Source: Vulcanimicrobiota bacterium (GTDB lineage Bacteria; Vulcanimicrobiota; Xenobia; Xenobiales; JADMJV01). Taken from it: 64,000 nt of DNA. The stretch is taken from contig JAFKGI010000014.1 of assembly GCA_017307785.1 (NCBI GenBank), forward strand, positions 113,846 through 177,845, in the 5' to 3' direction. How positions within the stretch are numbered: the first letter of the stretch is position 1; every line of letters starts with the position of its first letter. Under the pieces are notes generated by a model that worked only from the letters and a program-made list of their open reading frames with translations, searched no databases and was not told the origin of the DNA. Below are positions 38,638 through 45,997 of the stretch, in pieces. The position numbers and the translations under genes were made by a program.

Positions 38638-38928
38638 TTACGCGGAGGGGCTGATTTTACTGCGTCCCCTCTGTAAATATTCCACCAATTGCTGACGAGT
38701 CAGCGGCAGGGCGCCGTTTTGCAGTGCTCGTTCTCGGGCTTCGGGGGTGCAGTCGTAGTGGGGACGTGGTTGACCGGCCGGATCATGAAAGGCCCGTCGC
38801 GGTAAGTCGATTTTTTCAGCGAAGCGATGGAGAGCCTCCAGTCCCGCCGGACTGAAGTCGTCGCAGAGCAAATGTGCCCACCAGCGGCCTTTTGCCTGAA
38901 ACAACTCGTCCACGCCAATCTGGATCAA
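38638..38928 (-). CDS. DUF4031-family small protein
   Basis: 96-residue soluble protein with the DUF4031 layout: VDELFQAKGRWWAHLLCDD at the N terminus, a helix LEALHRFAEKIDLPRRAFHDPA, then PHYDCTPEARERALQNGALPLTRQQ. The conserved acidic, His and Asp residues (VDE, H in AHLLCDD, HYD) suggest metal or nucleotide binding but the family is uncharacterised. It overlaps the upstream zinc-ribbon gene by four bases (ATGA), so the two are co-translated. Confidence 0.75.
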   Translation of the reverse strand: MIQIGVDELFQAKGRWWAHLLCDDFSPAGLEALHRFAEKIDLPRRAFHDPAGQPRPHYDCTPEARERALQNGALPLTRQQLVEYLQRGRSKISPSA

Positions 38929-39506
38929 GGTTTTTTCACCAGTATGTCGGTTTCCCAGAAGGCTTTCTGATGGCTTTCCACCTCTTCGACTTCCAGGCGC
39001 AAGACGTGCCGGCCCGGCTGTTCGGGGATGGTCACCGGAATCAACGTCGAGTGGAACTCCTGGTAACCGCCCTGGCGGAAGCGGAGTGGCTTGGGCTCCT
39101 TGCTCTGGGCTGGTGCCGCGCCGTCGATCAGCAGGCGTGGTTGGAGGACGCCGGCGCGAGCCGCCCGCATGTGGAAGTTGGCCACCAGGCGGTCTCCCGA
39201 TTGGTAGGAACGATGGTTCTCTCCCAGCGCCTGGTCCTGACGGTCAACGATGTGGATGCGGTAGATCTGGGCGACTTTCTGGTCGCTGCGTACCCAATCC
39301 CCTTGCATTTCCGTATCCCACTGCATACCGGTTTGATGGCTCAGGTAGCCCAGCTGCTTGAGCCCCAGGGTAAGGGCGATACCCGCGACCACCAGGGCAA
39401 TCAATCCAGATTTCAGGCCGCTCTTGCCCAGGGATGGGCGAGCTTTCGAGCAGTAACGGCAGGACCCATCCGGACCCAGCAAGTTCTCGCATGTCGGGCA
39501 GTTCAT
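38925..39506 (-). CDS. Membrane protein with N-terminal zinc ribbon
   Basis: 193 residues. The N terminus is a zinc ribbon, MNCPTCENLLGPDGSCRYC (two CxxC pairs), followed by a single membrane helix at about residues 34-52 and a beta-rich domain (VAQIYRIHIVDRQ, GRHVLRLEVEEVE) probably outside the cytoplasm. The ATG at 39506 is used because the zinc ribbon starts there; the frame is open to 39689, which would overlap the divergent gene. Zinc-ribbon plus one-helix proteins are often of unknown function; the soluble part has no recognised family. Confidence 0.65.
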   Translation of the reverse strand: MNCPTCENLLGPDGSCRYCSKARPSLGKSGLKSGLIALVVAGIALTLGLKQLGYLSHQTGMQWDTEMQGDWVRSDQKVAQIYRIHIVDRQDQALGENHRSYQSGDRLVANFHMRAARAGVLQPRLLIDGAAPAQSKEPKPLRFRQGGYQEFHSTLIPVTIPEQPGRHVLRLEVEEVESHQKAFWETDILVKKP

Positions 39507-39606
39507 GGTACGTCCTTCGCTTCCCGATCCGTTCAGACTTTTTTCAGGACCATCGCATAGCTTGCGCACGAAGAAAATAAAAAGAGTAGAGTAGAGGAAG
39601 AGCACC

Positions 39607-40497
39607 ATGCAAATCAGTGGATTCAGGCAGACGCCCCCGCCGCTGCCGCCGAAGAAGGAGCTCGTCGTCAAGCCCGAGCTCGACAACATCGCCGACCGCT
39701 ACAACACCTCGCGCACCATCGGCAACTACACCTCCGGTCTGGTACTCGGAGCCGCCAAGGAAGCAGTGACCACGACCCTGCAAGCTCCCCGTCTGGCCTG
39801 GGAGATTACCGAAAACCTCTGGCAGGCCGAAACCATCGGCCCCAATCTGAAGATTCTGGGCACTCTGGCCGCGATTCCGGCCGCCGCCCTTTCCATCCCC
39901 TGCGGACCTTTCTACGGCGCCTACCAGGGTGTCGCGGCCGTGGCCGACGCGCGCCACAGCTACGGACCCGATAGCGTCCGTCCTCCGCTCAAGCAGGACA
40001 CGGCCACTCACTACGCTCGTTCGGTCACCACCGATATCGGACCCGAAGGTACGGAGCCCAAAACGATGACGGGCAAGTGGATTGAGGGACTGGAGAAGCT
40101 GGGCGACCGCAAGCTAGGCGAAGGCGAAAAGCCCGTCGACGTACCGCTGCTCAGCCCCGTCTTCTCGCTGGCCGGCGGCGTTGCCTCGGGAGCCCTCTCG
40201 GGTGTGGCCGGCCTGGTCATCGGCCTGGTGGCCGGCTCTCTGACCTGCGGTAAAGAAATGGTTCACTCAGTCACCGACAAGGACAAGTCTTTCGGTGCGC
40301 GCGTCGGCCAGTTCGTGGCCGCCCCGCTCAACGTAGTGGCGATGCCGCTGGCTCTGGGCTGGAACGGTCTGAAGGAAGCCACTCCTCGTGGTTTCGTGGA
40401 CGGCTGGAAGCACGGCCCCTTCAAACCCGTCATCGATACCGGCAAAGCCGTGGCCGGATTGGCCACGAGCGTCGTCAAAGAAGCTTGGGAGCGCTAA
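39607..40497 (+). CDS. Gly/Ala-rich helical protein, first of a tandem pair
   Basis: 296 residues, no signal peptide. A Pro-rich N terminus (TPPPLPPKKE) is followed by helical segments rich in Gly and Ala: around residues 80-100 (LGTLAAIPAAALSIPCGPF) and 185-215 (SLAGGVASGALSGVAGLVIG), which look like glycine-zipper helices. The block LWQAETIGPNLKILG and the later GEKPVDVPLLSPV recur in the next gene. No homologous family comes to mind. A strong AGAGGAAG ribosome-binding site precedes the ATG, and the operon ends with a terminator at 41463-41505. Confidence 0.7.
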   Translation: MQISGFRQTPPPLPPKKELVVKPELDNIADRYNTSRTIGNYTSGLVLGAAKEAVTTTLQAPRLAWEITENLWQAETIGPNLKILGTLAAIPAAALSIPCGPFYGAYQGVAAVADARHSYGPDSVRPPLKQDTATHYARSVTTDIGPEGTEPKTMTGKWIEGLEKLGDRKLGEGEKPVDVPLLSPVFSLAGGVASGALSGVAGLVIGLVAGSLTCGKEMVHSVTDKDKSFGARVGQFVAAPLNVVAMPLALGWNGLKEATPRGFVDGWKHGPFKPVIDTGKAVAGLATSVVKEAWER

Positions 40498-40501
40498 GAC
40501 C

Positions 40502-41434
40502 ATGAACGTGATGAATGCCACCACCCCCAAAATCGCGCCCCGTACCGGTATGCGCATCCAGTCGCAGCAGCCGGACGGCCCGGGAGGCCAGCCTCCCCAG
40601 TTGCCGACCAAGCTGGTCGACAAAATCATCGACAAAACGTACCTGACCGCCAACTTCACCGCCTCCACCCTGAGCGGTGGAGTCGCCGGTCTCGGGGCAT
40701 ACGCTCGTTCGGCAGCCCCGGCCACCCTCAAGGCCACCGGCTCTCTCTACAAGAATTTGTGGAAAGCCGAAACCATCGGGCCCAACCTGAAGATTATCGG
40801 CAGTGTCGTGGCTGCTCCCCTGATGCTGGCGGGTGCCGCCATCGGTCTCCCCGTTTCTCTAGCCGTCGGTATGTATCAGGGTGGCGATGAGGTGCAGTCG
40901 AGCAAGCCTCGCCAGTTCACCATCAGCGCCGCCACCCGGGAGGGCTACACTCAGACCAAATCCGGCTGGGAGAGCCTCACCAAGAGCGCCATCGAGAGCT
41001 TCAACGACATGGGCAGCGAAAAGCTGGCTGCCGGCGAGAAGCCCGTAGACATCCCGATCATCAAGAGCGTCAAAGCCCTGGCTATCGGTGTTACGGCCGC
41101 TGCGGTCGGTGGAATCGCCGGCGCCGTCACGATGGTCACCTCGGCCGGGCGTCAGATCGGCGCCGGCGTCGTGGATTCGCTGACCGATTCTTCGCTGGGC
41201 CTGGGCGGCAAATTGCTGGGAACGGCCGGAGCCGTCCTCGGCGGTGCCGTTCACGGTGTCAGCTACGGCCTCGGTACCTTTGCCAGCGTGACCGGTCAGG
41301 GCTTCGGCGAGACCTGGAAAAAGGACTCGGTCGTTCAGGGCGGCTCTCGAGTACTCAGCCAGGCCTGGAATTCGGTGGCGGCTTCGGTCGCTCCGGAAGG
41401 TACGCTGCTCAAGGAGAAGCCCGACTTTAAGTAG
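40502..41434 (+). CDS. Gly/Ala-rich helical protein, second of the tandem pair
   Basis: 310 residues, a paralogue of the preceding protein; it begins 5 bases after that stop. Shared blocks in the same order are LWKAETIGPNLKIIG, a hydrophobic Gly/Ala helix, GEKPVDIPIIKSV, a second Gly-rich helix (AIGVTAAAVGGIAGAVT) and a serine/threonine-Asp segment (DSLTDSSLGLGGKLLG against HSVTDKDKSFGARVG). The N-terminal part differs (Gln/Pro-rich). Both proteins may insert into membranes through glycine zippers; no function is known. Confidence 0.7.
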   Translation: MNVMNATTPKIAPRTGMRIQSQQPDGPGGQPPQLPTKLVDKIIDKTYLTANFTASTLSGGVAGLGAYARSAAPATLKATGSLYKNLWKAETIGPNLKIIGSVVAAPLMLAGAAIGLPVSLAVGMYQGGDEVQSSKPRQFTISAATREGYTQTKSGWESLTKSAIESFNDMGSEKLAAGEKPVDIPIIKSVKALAIGVTAAAVGGIAGAVTMVTSAGRQIGAGVVDSLTDSSLGLGGKLLGTAGAVLGGAVHGVSYGLGTFASVTGQGFGETWKKDSVVQGGSRVLSQAWNSVAASVAPEGTLLKEKPDFK

Positions 41435-41462
41435 CGATCCTTCGCGCGGTCGAAGTCGATGG

Positions 41463-41505
41463 GAGGGTGGAGAGCCGGATTCGGATCTCCGCCCTCTGTC
41501 TTTTT
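41463..41505 (+). terminator. Rho-independent terminator after the tandem Gly/Ala-rich genes
   Basis: An 11-bp stem with one T:G pair (41463-41473 with 41486-41496), a twelve-base loop and a T-rich tail (TGTCTTTTT). It separates the pair at 39607-41434 from the ImmA/IrrE-like unit. Confidence 0.85.
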
Positions 41506-41579
41506 CGGGCGGTACGTCTTTTGAAGCGAAACGCTGTTCGACAGGAACATGCTCTGTCCCCAGAAAACCAAGGCTTGTG

Positions 41580-41774
41580 ATGATCGATACACGTACCAGG
41601 GAACCGTTAACGGCCACTCAGTGGGCCGAGTTACAGCAAATTGCCGACCAGAGCCGCGGGCAGGCTCAGCCCGCGCCCGTAACCACAAGCCCGGATGACC
41701 TGCTGGCACCCAGCATCTCGCATCTGCGCCCGGTGGCCGAGGCATTGCTCCAAGAAATGGGAGGAAATCGCTAA
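41580..41774 (+). CDS. Small protein preceding the ImmA/IrrE-like peptidase
   Basis: 64 codons from ATG 41580 (GTG 41577 is in frame). The product is hydrophilic with two probable helices (TATQWAELQQIADQSR and HLRPVAEALLQEM) joined by a Pro-rich stretch; there is no helix-turn-helix, unlike the usual antitoxin partner of ImmA/IrrE peptidases. It ends one base before the peptidase start codon, so translation is coupled. Possibly a regulator or substrate of the peptidase. Confidence 0.55.
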   Translation: MIDTRTREPLTATQWAELQQIADQSRGQAQPAPVTTSPDDLLAPSISHLRPVAEALLQEMGGNR

Positions 41775-41775
41775 A

Positions 41776-42537
41776 ATGACTTCATTGCTGCAACGTTGGA
41801 CGGGTCTGTGCCAGCTGGCCGGTCAATATCAGATCCCCGTGTTGGCGGGTTACGATCATCCGGAGATGGATTGCCGGAGTTGGGACGGCCTCTGGCTGCG
41901 CGACCCGGCCGCCGGATCGGCGGTGGCCCTCTCGGCCGGCCTGGATATGCTTTCCGCCTGTTGGGTACTGGCTCACGAACTGGGCCACCATTTCACCTGT
42001 CAGCGCGCCGAAGGTGCTGCTGCTCATCTCACCACGGCCGACAATCAGAAGCGTTGGGGTCAGGGTCGAGTCCATCAGCCTGAGGAAGAAGCGGCCAACC
42101 TGTGGGCGGCTCTGGAGCTGATTTCCGACAAAGAATGGCAGGAACTCGAAGAAACGCACCCCGAGAGCCTGGACGATATTTCCAAAGCGCTGGAACTCCC
42201 TCCCGCGGCTGCCCTTTGGCGCGCCCGCGCGGAACAGGAAAAGCAGTCGGCCCAGCCGCCCGTCAAGCTGCGTCTCGACCGCAAGGCCCAGCAGTTGCTG
42301 AGCAAGCCGGTCAACGGCCAGGGCGGACACCAGTCTTTCCTGCGCCATCTGCAGCGCTGCCTTTCCGGCTCCACCCTCTACCTGACTCGCAAAGACTTCA
42401 ACCGGATTCGGGAGTACCTGCTCCGCACCGGCGGTGGCTACCGTTCGCGCTATCAGGCCATCATGGACTGCGCTCTGCGCGGCATCGAGAAAAGCGGCGG
42501 TCTGCGGCGTTTCTTTCACGAACCTCAGCCTGAGTAG
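41776..42537 (+). CDS. ImmA/IrrE-family metallopeptidase
   Basis: 253-residue zinc peptidase. The active-site helix is VLAHELGHHFTC with the third ligand probably the Glu in EEEAANLWAALELIS, the standard ImmA/IrrE arrangement. The C-terminal half (about 150-253) is basic and helical and has no recognised domain. Family members cleave DNA-binding repressors in response to stress or mobile-element excision. No integrase or phage gene is nearby, and the partner gene upstream encodes no DNA-binding domain, so a chromosomal stress role is more likely. The ATG at 41776 is preferred over the longer frame from 41695. Confidence 0.8.
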   Translation: MTSLLQRWTGLCQLAGQYQIPVLAGYDHPEMDCRSWDGLWLRDPAAGSAVALSAGLDMLSACWVLAHELGHHFTCQRAEGAAAHLTTADNQKRWGQGRVHQPEEEAANLWAALELISDKEWQELEETHPESLDDISKALELPPAAALWRARAEQEKQSAQPPVKLRLDRKAQQLLSKPVNGQGGHQSFLRHLQRCLSGSTLYLTRKDFNRIREYLLRTGGGYRSRYQAIMDCALRGIEKSGGLRRFFHEPQPE

Positions 42538-42540
42538 GGC

Positions 42541-42562
42541 AGGGGGAGCGATCGCTCCCCCT
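42541..42562. promoter_or_regulatory. 22-bp perfect palindrome between peptidase and ABC genes
   Basis: A perfect 22-bp palindrome centred on GCGATCGC, with five G on the left and five C on the right, lying 3 bases after the peptidase stop. It folds to a strong hairpin but is followed by only CTCACC, not a T-run, so it may be an operator, an mRNA-stabilising hairpin, or a weak terminator. Confidence 0.55.
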
Positions 42563-42576
42563 CTCACCCCGAGGAC

Positions 42577-44298
42577 ATGAGAAATCCCGGACTCTGGGCT
42601 CTTCTGGTTCCTTATCGCAAGCAGGTTTATTTGCTTGTGCTCTTTTCTATTGTCGGCAATGGCGCCAACCTGATTTTGCCTCGGCTGGTGGGGTCCGGCA
42701 TCAATCGCTACCAGGTCGAACATCAAGTACCTTTCGAGCTGGCCCGGGAGTTCGCTGGAGTCTGCCTGCTGATCTGGCTGTTCACCGCCGTGCAGACGCT
42801 GGTGCAGGTGACGACGGCCGAGCGAGTTGCTCGAGACCTGCGAGGACGACTGGCCGCTAAAATCTCGCGGCAAAGCTTTGGTTTCGTTCAGCAAACCCAG
42901 CCTTCTCGGTTGTTGACCAATCTGACCGGGGACGTCGACGCCGTGAAAACCTTCGTTTCCGACGTGATCGCGGGACTACTCTCTTCGGCGCTGATCCTGG
43001 TCGGGGCCACCCTGATGCTGATTAGCATGAACTGGCGACTGGCTCTGGCCGTCATGGCCATCATTCCCATGATCGGCGTGGTTTTTGCCGTGGTCCTCAG
43101 TCAGGTCCGCCCCTTCTTCAAAAAGACGCGGGAAGTGCTCGACAACCTCAACAAGGTCATCAACGAAAGCGTGCTGGGAGCCGCTCTCATCCGAGTGGTC
43201 GACGGCGGCCGCCAGGAATACGAACAGTTTCAGGGAGTGAATGACCAGGCTCGTCAGGTGGGGCTGACCATCCTGCGCAAGTTTGCCCTGATGATTCCGG
43301 TCGTCAACCTGATGGTTCAAGTCGCCAGCGTGATCATTTTGGGCCAGGGAGGCGGCTATGTCATCGACGGCCGCATGACGGTGGGGGACCTGGCCACTTT
43401 CAACGGTTACCTGGCCATCGTGGTGATGCCCGTCTTCGTCATCGGTTTCATGAACGGTCTGATCGCCCAGGCGCAGGCGGCCTATACGCGTCTGGAGGAT
43501 GTTCTGGAGGCCCCCGAGCCCGCCTCGGGCCCTCAGTTGAAGAACCCGCTGAGCGGCCGCCTGGAAGTCCGCGATCTGTGCCTGAACTTTGGCGAAAAGT
43601 GCGCCCTGAAGGGAGTCTCCTTTGAGGTGAAGCCGGGGACGCGCACGGCCATCCTGGGTCCGACAGCTGCCGGCAAAACCCAGCTGCTGTATCTGCTGAT
43701 GGGCCTGCTGCCTGCCACCTCGGGAGAAATTCTGCTGGACGGGACGCCCGTCCAGGACTATGACAAGGGCAGTTTCCACCGTCAAGTAGCCATGGTTTTC
43801 CAAGAGAGCATTCTGTTCAACATGAGCTTGCGCGAGAATGTCGCCTTTGCCGAAGGGGTCGACGAGGCGAGCTGGCGGGCCGCCATCGAGACGGCCGAAC
43901 TTGGGCCTTTCCTGGCCCATCTTCCGGAAGCCGAGAACACGATTGTCTCGGAGCGGGGCACCAGTCTGTCGGGTGGGCAAAAACAGCGCGTCATGCTGGC
44001 TCGAGCCCTGGCACTGCGCCCACGAATTCTGTTGCTCGACGATTTCACGGCCCGGGTCGACGGGCCGACGGAACGCAAGATTCTGGCCAACCTGGAGCGC
44101 GATTTTCCCGAACTGACTCTGCTGGCGGTCACCCAGCGCATCTCCACCATTCAGGACTACGACCACATCATTCTGCTGATGCAAGGGGAGGTCGTGGCTC
44201 AGGGCACCCATCCACAGTTGCTGGAACAATGCTCCGAATACCAACAAATTTTTGAATCTCAGAAGAGCACCCAGGAATATGAACTACCGGCTGAGTGA
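42577..44298 (+). CDS. ABC exporter half, degenerate-site subunit
   Basis: 573-residue six-helix ABC exporter with fused ATPase. Walker A is GPTAAGKTQ, the signature is the canonical LSGGQKQRV, but Walker B ends LLLDDFTARVD (Asp instead of catalytic Glu) and the H-loop is VTQRIST (Gln instead of His). This is the pattern of the degenerate-site subunit in heterodimeric exporters such as TM287/288 or BmrCD. It overlaps the partner gene by 20 bases. The substrate, probably a drug or lipid-like molecule, cannot be told. Confidence 0.92.
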   Translation: MRNPGLWALLVPYRKQVYLLVLFSIVGNGANLILPRLVGSGINRYQVEHQVPFELAREFAGVCLLIWLFTAVQTLVQVTTAERVARDLRGRLAAKISRQSFGFVQQTQPSRLLTNLTGDVDAVKTFVSDVIAGLLSSALILVGATLMLISMNWRLALAVMAIIPMIGVVFAVVLSQVRPFFKKTREVLDNLNKVINESVLGAALIRVVDGGRQEYEQFQGVNDQARQVGLTILRKFALMIPVVNLMVQVASVIILGQGGGYVIDGRMTVGDLATFNGYLAIVVMPVFVIGFMNGLIAQAQAAYTRLEDVLEAPEPASGPQLKNPLSGRLEVRDLCLNFGEKCALKGVSFEVKPGTRTAILGPTAAGKTQLLYLLMGLLPATSGEILLDGTPVQDYDKGSFHRQVAMVFQESILFNMSLRENVAFAEGVDEASWRAAIETAELGPFLAHLPEAENTIVSERGTSLSGGQKQRVMLARALALRPRILLLDDFTARVDGPTERKILANLERDFPELTLLAVTQRISTIQDYDHIILLMQGEVVAQGTHPQLLEQCSEYQQIFESQKSTQEYELPAE

Positions 44299-45997
44299 TC
44301 CCAAGACGGTGCAGGCCACCGACGCGTTGCGCAGGCTCTGGCCCTTGCTGCGCCCGCAGCGTGGGCTGTTGGGGCTGGCTTCGTTGGCCCTCGTCAGCAA
44401 CACCCTGCTGACACTTTCGGCGCCGGCGGTGATGGGTCATATTATCGACCATTCGGTGGCGGGCCGAGACTGGAAAGGGCTGCTGCAGGGTTGCCTGTTG
44501 CTGCTGGTGCTCTACGGATTCGCCGGAGTGGCCGTCTACTTTCAGTCGGTTTGGACGGGCACGGCCGGCCAGCAATTGCTTTTCCGTTTGCGGAACCTGC
44601 TTTTCGAGAAGCTTCAGCAACTGCCCCTCAGCTTTTTCCAGGTCAATCAATCGGGAGACCTGATCTCTCGCCTGAACAACGACACCGACAAGATCAATCA
44701 ATTTTTCTCGCAGGCCTTGATGCAGTTCGTGGGAGGGCTGATCACCATGGTGGGCGCGGCCGGCTTCTTGCTGGCTCTCGACCTGCGACTGGGTCTGGTG
44801 GCTCTGGCCCCCGCCCTGGTCCTGCTGGTGCTGACCCGCCTGCTGGCGCCCTTGACCCGGGCACGCAACGCCGAGAATTTAAAAAGCCTGGGCAATCTCA
44901 GCGCCGAGAGTTCCGACAGCCTGGAGAACTTCAAGGTGGTGGTGGCTTTCGACCGCCGTGACTATTTTCGCGACCGCTTCGACAAGGCCAACCAGACCAA
45001 CTATCGCACGGCCTTACGGGCCAGCCTGGTCAATCAGTTGTTCATCCCGACCTACGCTTTGAGCAGCAACCTTGCCCAACTGATCGTTCTCCTCTACGGA
45101 TTGCAACAGGTCTCGCGGGGGGAGCTTACGGTAGGCATGCTGATCGGCTACCTGGTCTATGTCACCCGTTTCTATGATCCGGTGCGCGGAATGGCCAGCC
45201 TGTGGACCACCTTCCAGACGGCCATGGCCGGCTGGGACCGCATTCACGCCATCTTGAGCCTGGAGTCTAACCTGCCGGTCGTTCCGTGTGAAAGCGTTCC
45301 TGAAGGCGACTGCCTGCGCCTGGAGTTTCGGGGAGTCAACTTTGGCTACATCCCTGAACGAGAGATCCTTAAAGAAGTTCAGCTTCGGCTGGAGCCGGGC
45401 AAGAGCTACGCGCTGGTCGGCCCCACCGGCGGCGGCAAAACGACCACGGCTTCCCTGATGGCCCGACTCTACGACCCCACCCAGGGCCAGGTGCTGCTGG
45501 ACGGTCGCGATTTGCGCAGCTTCCCGGCCGAGGAGCGAAGTCAGAAGATCGGCTTCATCCTTCAGGATCCTTTCTTGCAAGCCGGCACTTTGCGCCAAAA
45601 CTTCCAGTATGCCAATGGGCGCTATGCCGACGAACTCATCGCCGAAATGCACATGGAGTCTTTGCTGTCGGGCTTCCCCGAGGGTCTGGAGACGCAAGTG
45701 GCGGGATTGAGCCTGGGGCAGAAGCAGATTGTGGCTTTCATGCGGGCCGTGCTGCGCAAGCCCGATTTGCTGATTCTGGACGAAGCCACAGCTAACATCG
45801 ATACCGTCACCGAAAGCGCCCTTTCCAGCATCCTGGAGCAGTTGCCGGCCGCAACTACCCGGGTGACCATTGCCCACCGTCTCAACACGATTGCCAGTGC
45901 CGACCAGATTTACTTTATCAATCAGGGCCGCGTTCAGTTAGCCGGTTCGATGGCCGAGGCGGTCCAGTTGCTGCGTGAAGGAGGGCGTTCCAGTTGA
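44279..45997 (+). CDS. ABC exporter half, catalytic-site subunit
   Basis: 572 residues from ATG 44279 (a TTG at 44252 is also in frame). Six membrane helices, then an ATPase with Walker A GPTGGGKTTT, Walker B LLILDEATANID with catalytic Glu, and H-loop His (VTIAHRLNT). Its signature is LSLGQKQIV, not LSGGQ. In the heterodimer the good Walker/H-loop pairs with the partner's good signature, making one active and one inactive site. It is the partner of the preceding gene; the stop overlaps the RND start as TTGA. Confidence 0.92.
   Translation: MNYRLSDPKTVQATDALRRLWPLLRPQRGLLGLASLALVSNTLLTLSAPAVMGHIIDHSVAGRDWKGLLQGCLLLLVLYGFAGVAVYFQSVWTGTAGQQLLFRLRNLLFEKLQQLPLSFFQVNQSGDLISRLNNDTDKINQFFSQALMQFVGGLITMVGAAGFLLALDLRLGLVALAPALVLLVLTRLLAPLTRARNAENLKSLGNLSAESSDSLENFKVVVAFDRRDYFRDRFDKANQTNYRTALRASLVNQLFIPTYALSSNLAQLIVLLYGLQQVSRGELTVGMLIGYLVYVTRFYDPVRGMASLWTTFQTAMAGWDRIHAILSLESNLPVVPCESVPEGDCLRLEFRGVNFGYIPEREILKEVQLRLEPGKSYALVGPTGGGKTTTASLMARLYDPTQGQVLLDGRDLRSFPAEERSQKIGFILQDPFLQAGTLRQNFQYANGRYADELIAEMHMESLLSGFPEGLETQVAGLSLGQKQIVAFMRAVLRKPDLLILDEATANIDTVTESALSSILEQLPAATTRVTIAHRLNTIASADQIYFINQGRVQLAGSMAEAVQLLREGGRSS

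Noticed and set aside
42541..42562. Palindrome containing GCGATCGC, similar to the HIP1 element of cyanobacteria
   Set aside because: A single occurrence noticed, and the octamer is common by chance in GC-rich DNA; not evidence for a cyanobacterial origin.
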